From NCBI GenBank assembly GCA_036005125.1, contig DASYQV010000025.1, positions 1 to 12,010 on the forward strand: DNA of 12,010 nt, in the 5' to 3' direction. Of the stretch, positions 6,381 through 12,010 are shown one piece after another. The position numbers were made by a program, and so were the translations under genes. Origin of the DNA: DASYQV01 sp036005125 (GTDB lineage Bacteria > Acidobacteriota > Vicinamibacteria > Vicinamibacterales > UBA2999). Numbering within the stretch: position 1 is the stretch's first letter; every line of letters starts with the position of its first letter. Below the pieces are notes generated by a model. That model saw only the letters and a list, made by a program, of their open reading frames with translations, made no database searches and was not told the origin of the DNA.

Positions 6381-7892
6381 ATGGCAAAGAGGCTCTGTGT
6401 GCTTGCTGTGGCAGTGTTCGCGCTCTCGGTCGGGACATCGGCCCAGGATGCGCGGGCAGTCCTCCAGGCAGCGTCGACGGCGATGGGCGCGGCCAACCTG
6501 AAAACCATCCAGTACACGGGCACCGGATGGAACGCGGGAATCGGCCAGAGCTACAGCGCCAACGATGACTGGCCGAAGTTCGAGATCACCAGTTACGCGC
6601 GCACCATCGACTACGACGCGCGGTCATCCCATGAGGACCTCACCCGCAGGCAGGGTAGCTATCCTCCTCGCGGCGGCGGCGGAACGCCCCTTCAAGGAGA
6701 CCAGCGGCAGATCGCGGTCGTCAGCGGGAACTCAGCGTGGAACGTGCAGGGGACCACGTTGGTTCCGCAGCCGGCCGCGGCGGAAGTGCGGCAGCTCGAC
6801 ATCTGGCTCAGCCCCCACGGGTTCCTGAAAGCCGCGCTCGCTGCGCCGAACACGACCGCGGTTCCGATGACGCTCGAGGGGAAGAAGGTGACGATCGTGA
6901 CGTTCACGGCCCTCGGCAGGTTTCGAGTCAACGGCACCATCACGGATCAGAATCTCGTCGAGCGGGTGCAGACGTGGGTGCCGAACCCCGTGTTCGGCGA
7001 CATGGTCTACGAGCACCGGTACTCGGAATACAAGGACTTCGGCGGCGTGAAGTTTCCGACGGTGCTTCACTCGCATCAGGGCGATCCGCGGCTGAACCCC
7101 GGTCACAACTGGATGGAGGTGCGCGTGACGAAGGCTCAGCCGAACGTCGCCGCGGCGGCGCCTGCCATACCGGACAACGTCCGGCAGGCCTCCGTTGCTC
7201 CCGTCCGCGTGGACTCGCAACGGCTGGCGAACGGCGTCTGGCTCGTTGCCGGCGGATCCCATAACAGCGTGGCTGTCGAGTTCCGTGACTTCGTCGCGGT
7301 TGTCGAGGCGCCGCAGGACGAGAGCCGCTCGGTGGCGGTGATCGCAGAAGTGAATCGGCTCGTGCCGGGCAAGCCGATTCAGTACCTGGTGAACACGCAC
7401 CACCACTTCGACCATTCGGGTGGACTCCGAACGTACGTGGCGCAGGGAACCACGATCATCACGCATCAGTCGAACCGCGACTTCTATGAGGACGTCCTCT
7501 TCTATCCCGCGCCGCGGACGCTGCAGCCCGACAGGCTCTCGACGCAGTATCCGTGGTTTGCCGGGAACCGGATACCTCCGGTCGAGACCGTCAGCCACAA
7601 ATACGTGTTGAGCGACGGCGTCCGCACGATGGACATCCTTCCGCTTCAGGGGCTGGCGCACGCCTCGAACATGATGATCGTGTATCTCCCGACGGAGAAG
7701 CTTCTGATCAACGCGGACCTGTACACGCCGCCGGCGAAAGGCGCGCCGGCACCCACTGTTACCGCCAGCATGAGGACGTACCTCGAGAACATCCGGCGCT
7801 TGAAGCTCGATGTCGCGCAGCACGTGCCGATCCACGGCGCACCCGGCCCGCACGCCGAGTTCCTGAAGATCATGGGGAGCGGGAGTAACTGA
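6381..7892 (+). CDS. Exported two-part hydrolase with C-terminal metallo-beta-lactamase fold
   Basis: GAGGTG (6370-6375) five bases before the ATG at 6381 supports this start (503 residues); an in-frame ATG at 6366 adds MRGVL and may be used on a leaderless mRNA. The signal peptide ends near SAQ at residue 22. Residues about 25-255 are an uncharacterised beta-rich domain (TIQYTGTGW, FEITSYARTIDYDA, YSEYKDFGGVKFPTVLHSH), whose start resembles LolA-like periplasmic folds. Residues about 270-500 are the metallo-beta-lactamase domain with a complete dinuclear metal site: H340, H342, D344 and H345 (HHHFDH), H427 in GLAHASN, D446 in NADLY and H485 in PIHG. It should hydrolyse a small substrate in the periplasm; relatives range from lactonases to beta-lactamases, and nothing here proves beta-lactam resistance. 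Confidence 0.88.
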   Translation: MAKRLCVLAVAVFALSVGTSAQDARAVLQAASTAMGAANLKTIQYTGTGWNAGIGQSYSANDDWPKFEITSYARTIDYDARSSHEDLTRRQGSYPPRGGGGTPLQGDQRQIAVVSGNSAWNVQGTTLVPQPAAAEVRQLDIWLSPHGFLKAALAAPNTTAVPMTLEGKKVTIVTFTALGRFRVNGTITDQNLVERVQTWVPNPVFGDMVYEHRYSEYKDFGGVKFPTVLHSHQGDPRLNPGHNWMEVRVTKAQPNVAAAAPAIPDNVRQASVAPVRVDSQRLANGVWLVAGGSHNSVAVEFRDFVAVVEAPQDESRSVAVIAEVNRLVPGKPIQYLVNTHHHFDHSGGLRTYVAQGTTIITHQSNRDFYEDVLFYPAPRTLQPDRLSTQYPWFAGNRIPPVETVSHKYVLSDGVRTMDILPLQGLAHASNMMIVYLPTEKLLINADLYTPPAKGAPAPTVTASMRTYLENIRRLKLDVAQHVPIHGAPGPHAEFLKIMGSGSN

Positions 7893-7907
7893 ACGGCACG
7901 TTGCGTA

Positions 7908-8068
7908 CGTAGGCCGGGTCTTCAGTCCGTTATGCGGCTGCCAACGAGAATTTTGTTCCCGTTGTGGACCGCATAACGGACTAGGCGCGCGAAGCGCGCC
8001 AAAAAGATACTGGTCTAATTAGACCCGGCGCGGCGCCGCACGGGCCGCATCTAAAGATGCGGCCTACG
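7908..8068 (+). repeat. Bipartite hairpin repeat, copy D, interrupted by an insertion
   Basis: The left outer arm (CGTAGG) and left half of hairpin 1 (CCGGGTCT, 7914-7921) are separated from the right half (AGACCCGG, 8021-8028) by about 100 bases. Hairpin 2 is intact (8044-8063, loop AA) and the right arm CCTACG ends at 8068. The element lies between two convergent genes, ending 11 bases before the stop codon of the M28 peptidase gene. Confidence 0.85.
7922..8011. mobile_element. Small non-coding insertion with perfect 14-bp inverted repeat
   Basis: The segment lies inside hairpin 1 of copy D and is flanked by the direct repeat GGTCT (7917-7921 and 8012-8016), as a target duplication would be. 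Removing it with one GGTCT restores a perfect hairpin 1 with loop AATT. It contains a perfect inverted repeat AGTCCGTTATGCGG/CCGCATAACGGACT (7924-7937 and 7969-7982), an inner partial stem CAACG/CGTTG, and a second hairpin GGCGCGC/GCGCGCC (7984-8000) followed by five A. It encodes nothing. Its size and shape suit a MITE or REP-like element moved by an enzyme elsewhere; the insertion history is inference. Confidence 0.55.
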
Positions 8069-8079
8069 ACTGAAGATCG

Positions 8080-9690
<1,611 letters not shown>

Positions 9691-9703
9691 ATGTTCATCC
9701 TGT

Positions 9704-9745
9704 AGTAGGCAGTAGGCAGTAGGCAGCCGGAAGTCGGCAGCTGGC
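9704..9745 (-). repeat. Heptamer tandem array just upstream of the M28 gene
   Basis: Three perfect AGTAGGC units (9704-9724) are followed by three degenerate ones (AGCCGGA, AGTCGGC, AGCTGGC; 9725-9745). The array begins 14 bases from the M28 start codon and therefore forms the leader or promoter-proximal sequence of that gene. Copy-number change would alter spacing there by seven bases at a time. Confidence 0.8.
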
Positions 9746-9778
9746 ACTCGACTCCAGAATTCACTCGAGTCGCCATAT

Positions 9779-9833
9779 CGTAGACCGGGTCTTCCGCCTT
9801 CGCTTCGGACGAAGGCCGAAGATGCGGCCTACG
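9779..9833 (+). repeat. Bipartite hairpin repeat, copy E (chimeric)
   Basis: CGTAG (9779-9783) and CTACG (ending 9833) are the usual outer arms, but only the left half of hairpin 1 (CCGGGTCTTC) and the right half of hairpin 2 (GAAGATGCGGC) are present. The middle is replaced by another hairpin, GCCTTCG/CGAAGGC (9796-9802 and 9810-9816, seven-base loop). CTTC on the left and GAAG on the right of this core still pair, extending its stem. Confidence 0.7.
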
Positions 9834-9841
9834 GCACCTCT

Positions 9842-9862
9842 GCCTACTGGCTACTGCCTACT
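9842..9862 (+). repeat. Second heptamer array, inverted relative to the first
   Basis: Three units GCCTACT, GGCTACT, GCCTACT are the reverse complement of the AGTAGGC array at 9704-9724, one base apart in the middle unit. The stop codon of the NHL gene (9851-9853) lies within the array, so the repeat has formed or replaced the last codons of that gene. The two arrays bracket copy E and could pair as a long stem. Confidence 0.8.
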
Positions 9863-10945
9863 GGCGGTCGGTCGAGCCTGCGGACGCAGCAACAACTTCT
9901 GCACGCGCCAGTTCGAGGTTTCGGCAACGTAGATTTCATTCTCCGACGGGCACGCCAACTGGTGAGCGCCGGAGAACTGTCCGAGCTGGCGGCCCGAGCG
10001 GCCGATGACCCCGAGGACCTGGCCGTCGAGCGAGACTTTGAAGATCCGCCCAGGAAACGTGGATTCGCCGACGTACATCACCTGATTGGGACCGGGCGTG
10101 ATGCAGATCGAATTCGGAGCACCAATCAGCGCCGCAAGCCGCTCACCGGTTGGTGTGTTCCCGTTGACGGCTCTGGTTCCCGGAGCAGCAGGCACATCGA
10201 TCGTGAACATCCGCAGGAACCTGCCTTCGGTATCGAACACCTGAATGCGCCTGTTCGACCGATCGCCGACATAGACGTTGTTGTTGCGATCCACGGCAAT
10301 GGTGTGCGGCGTACGGAACTGACCGGGCCCCGTACCGTGTTCGCCCCACGACTTCACCCAGTCCCCGTTCCTGTCGTACTTCGCCACGCGTGAGTTGACG
10401 TATCCGTCGCTGATGTAGATGTTGCCTTGCGAGTCCCACGCGACGTCGGTGGGCTGACGGAACATTCCGTCCACGTGCGGGCGCGGCGGGTCGACATGCT
10501 TCCACGGCTCCGCCTCATCGTCGGCCGATTCCTTCCGGCGGCCGAAGACCCAGACGACCTGACCCGCCTGATTGAACTTGATGATCATGTCGGAGCCTTT
10601 GTCGACCGCCCAGATGTTGTCGTCCTTGTCGATGCGAACCGTATGGGCGAACGACCACCCATAGAGACCCTTGCCGATTTCCCGGATGAACTCGCCTCTG
10701 GCGCCGAACTCGAGCAACTGCGCCGCGGTTGGACCGTAGGCCGGACCGTTCGCGCTGTTCGAGCGGGTGAACACGAAGATGTGGCCCTTGGAATTGACGG
10801 CCACACCCGGGACCTCGCCGAAATTGAATCCGGATGGCAACTTGAGGAAGTCGGGAACGGATTCGAAGGGGATTGCAGGCACGCTCTGCTGTGCGAACGA
10901 CGGCGTCGCCAGGGCGACCAACAACGCGAAAAGACAGGTCTTCAT
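9851..10945 (-). CDS. Exported NHL-repeat beta-propeller protein
   Basis: The ATG at 10945 (minus strand) follows GGAGGG by four bases. The 364-residue product has a signal peptide (MKTCLFALLVALATPSFA|QQ, about residue 18). The rest is a six-bladed NHL propeller: repeated blade cores of the form G-x-I-x-V-x-D, for example DNIWAVDKGSDMIIKFN (about 112-128), GNIYISDGYVNSRVAKYDRNG (about 173-193), NNVYVGDRSNRRIQVFD (about 222-238) and a closing NEIYVAETSNWRVQKLL near 335-351. Extracytoplasmic relatives include the lyase domain of peptidylglycine amidating enzymes, but I cannot confirm the metal and catalytic residues, so only a binding or scaffold role is supported. It lies upstream of the M28 gene; whether they share a transcript is unclear because of the 160-base repeat-rich gap. 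Confidence 0.88.
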   Translation of the reverse strand: MKTCLFALLVALATPSFAQQSVPAIPFESVPDFLKLPSGFNFGEVPGVAVNSKGHIFVFTRSNSANGPAYGPTAAQLLEFGARGEFIREIGKGLYGWSFAHTVRIDKDDNIWAVDKGSDMIIKFNQAGQVVWVFGRRKESADDEAEPWKHVDPPRPHVDGMFRQPTDVAWDSQGNIYISDGYVNSRVAKYDRNGDWVKSWGEHGTGPGQFRTPHTIAVDRNNNVYVGDRSNRRIQVFDTEGRFLRMFTIDVPAAPGTRAVNGNTPTGERLAALIGAPNSICITPGPNQVMYVGESTFPGRIFKVSLDGQVLGVIGRSGRQLGQFSGAHQLACPSENEIYVAETSNWRVQKLLLRPQARPTASRQ

Positions 10946-11131
10946 CGAGCCCTCCGCGGAGTTTTGGAGGGGTCAATCCTAATCGACCGGACCGGATCGC
11001 GCCAGAGGGTTCCACGCGGCATCGGGTCTCCGCGCTTCCCGGCCATCGGCGCGGCTCCGTCCGCCCCTTCAGCTCCGAGCGTTTGCACAACCGCACGCTC
11101 AGGCGGTACGGCGGTTGCGTTCGACAGAGAT
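10946..11131. promoter_or_regulatory. Divergent intergenic region between NHL and PBP genes
   Basis: On the minus strand this holds the NHL ribosome site (GGAGGG) and, about 35 bases upstream of the ATG, a weak -10-like TAGGAT. CTCCGCGGAG (about 10951-10960) is a ten-base perfect palindrome overlapping the ribosome site. On the plus strand I find no good promoter or Shine-Dalgarno sequence for the PBP gene. Confidence 0.35.
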
Positions 11132-12010
11132 ATGTCCCCCCTCACGGCCACCGTCAGACACTTTTCCGATCGGCTCGGCCGCCGCGTTCGAGGTCATCGG
11201 CACGTCTTCGTCGCCGCTGTCGTCACACTGTCGGCGGTGATGTGGCTCAGCGCCGCCGCCGCCGCCTGGTTCGTCGGCGACGTGGTCACAGGACTGCCTC
11301 GTGAGAAAGCGCTCGACAACATCAGCATGATGGAACGGTCCACGATGCTGCTGGATGTCCGGGAGCGCCCGGCGTTCACCTTCCTCCGCGAGCAACGAAT
11401 CGAGGTGCCGCTCTCGCGCATCTCCCGCTTCTCATTGCAGCAGTCCTGGGCATCGAAGATCAGCGTTTCTACGATCACGCCGGGGTCGATCTCGTGCGTA
11501 TTGCGGGCGCGGCCGTCCACAACGTCCGCGAAGCGCGGATGGCCGAGGGCGGCAGCACCATCACCCAGCAGCTCGTGCGCCACAGTTTTCTCTCTTCCGA
11601 GAAATCGTGGCGGCGCAAGACGATGGAAGCACTGGAGGCGGCGTCGCTCGGCTTCTTCGGCAAGCACGCCTCGGACCTCGACGTTGTCGAGGCAGCGCTG
11701 CTCGCGGGTCTCCTCAAGGCCCCGTCCACGTCGGTGCCGACGACCAATCCCGCGCGTGCCCTCGCGCGCCGCAACCTGGTGCTCGCAGCCATGCGTGACA
11801 CAGGCGTGATCGACGGCGCCACGTATGGCTCAGCCGTGCGAGTTCCTGTACAGCTCAGCGACGCGCTGCCTCGGGGCGAGGAGTACGGCCAGTATTTCAA
11901 GGAAGAGGTCCGGCAGGAGCTCGTGAAGCGCTTCGGGGAAGAACGACTGGCGCGGGGCGGGCTTCGCGTCTTCACGACACTCGATCTCGACATGCAGAAA
12001 GCGGCGGAGA
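11132..12010 (+). pseudogene. Class A-type penicillin-binding protein, GT51 region, frameshifted and internally deleted (3' end outside window)
   Basis: From the ATG at 11132 (weak ribosome site) the product starts with a basic cytoplasmic tail and one membrane anchor (VFVAAVVTLSAVMWLSAAAAAW, about residues 25-46), then LPLSRIS-like sequence up to about 11424. The match to GT51 peptidoglycan glycosyltransferases then continues in another frame: LIAAVLGIEDQRFYDHAG (catalytic Glu), EGGSTITQQLVRHSFLSSEKSWRRK, FFGKHASDL, EAALLAGLLKAPS, RRNLVLAAM and RVFTTLD at the window edge. One extra C in the CCC at 11424-11426 would join the frames as ISPLLIAAV. In addition, RRKTMEAL runs straight into EAASLGFFGK, where the family has some 35-40 more residues including the ILELYLN motif. 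The gene is either inactivated or affected by a sequence error; the bifunctional PBP1 class is likely but the transpeptidase part is not visible. Confidence 0.8.

Noticed and set aside
6381..7892. Antibiotic-resistance beta-lactamase
   Set aside because: The metal-binding fold is shared by many hydrolases; the large N-terminal domain and missing subclass-specific features give no ground for a resistance call.
7984..8005. Intrinsic terminator
   Set aside because: The GC stem is followed by A5 on the plus strand, and the matching T5 precedes the stem on the minus strand, so neither direction gives stem then U-tract.
7924..8020. Integron attC site
   Set aside because: GTTATGC and GCATAAC and a GCGCGCGAAGCGCGC core recall attC parts, but the order is inverted (GTTATGC first), the conserved positions do not match RYYYAAC/GTTRRRY fully, and no cassette gene or integrase is present.
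10427..11809. 460-residue plus-strand open frame
   Set aside because: Its first two thirds are antisense to the NHL gene and its end is the wrong frame of the PBP gene. Only the part from 11132 to about 11424 is real coding sequence.

Overview
The window is GC-rich DNA packed with genes for exported proteins, separated by short gaps full of hairpin-forming repeats. The gene set includes a TonB-dependent receptor with an N-terminal carboxypeptidase-regulatory domain, an M28 peptidase, an exported metallo-beta-lactamase-fold protein, an NHL propeller, PEGA-domain and small beta-barrel proteins, and a class A-type penicillin-binding protein. Together with the repeats this suggests a Gram-negative bacterium of the Acidobacteriota, probably Vicinamibacteria-like. 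That placement is inference from gene content and style; there is no rRNA or other marker gene here.

Layout. 1-66: last codons of an unidentified gene. 189-923 (+): signal-peptide outer-membrane barrel candidate with an internal 13-residue tandem repeat. 926-976: first copy of a bipartite hairpin repeat. 1038-1322 (+): small conserved-looking soluble protein, possibly made from a leaderless mRNA. 1323-1841: no confident gene; terminator-like hairpin, possible remnant of a membrane-protein gene on the minus strand, a repeat copy with a 20-bp tandem duplication, and a structured leader. 1842-3292 (+): two-gene operon, a twin-PEGA protein and a small barrel protein. 3301-3440: two repeat copies back to back at the convergent gene ends. 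3452-6241 (-): TonB-dependent receptor. 6381-7892 (+), divergent from it: exported two-part metallo-beta-lactamase-fold hydrolase. 7908-8068: repeat copy split by a roughly 90-bp insertion with a 14-bp perfect inverted repeat. 8080-9690 (-): M28 aminopeptidase. 9704-9862: inverted heptamer arrays around a chimeric repeat copy. 9851-10945 (-): exported NHL propeller. 11132-12010 (+): 5' part of a GT51 peptidoglycan glycosyltransferase carrying an apparent 1-base frameshift and an apparent in-frame loss of a conserved glycosyltransferase segment.

Working together: most products carry signal peptides and would act in the periplasm or outer membrane: nutrient uptake (receptor), peptide breakdown (M28), envelope structure (PEGA, barrels, PBP). 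No single pathway or defence system is evident. The most notable signals are the dense bipartite hairpin repeat family (six recognisable copies in 12 kb), its interrupted and chimeric copies, and the damaged PBP gene.
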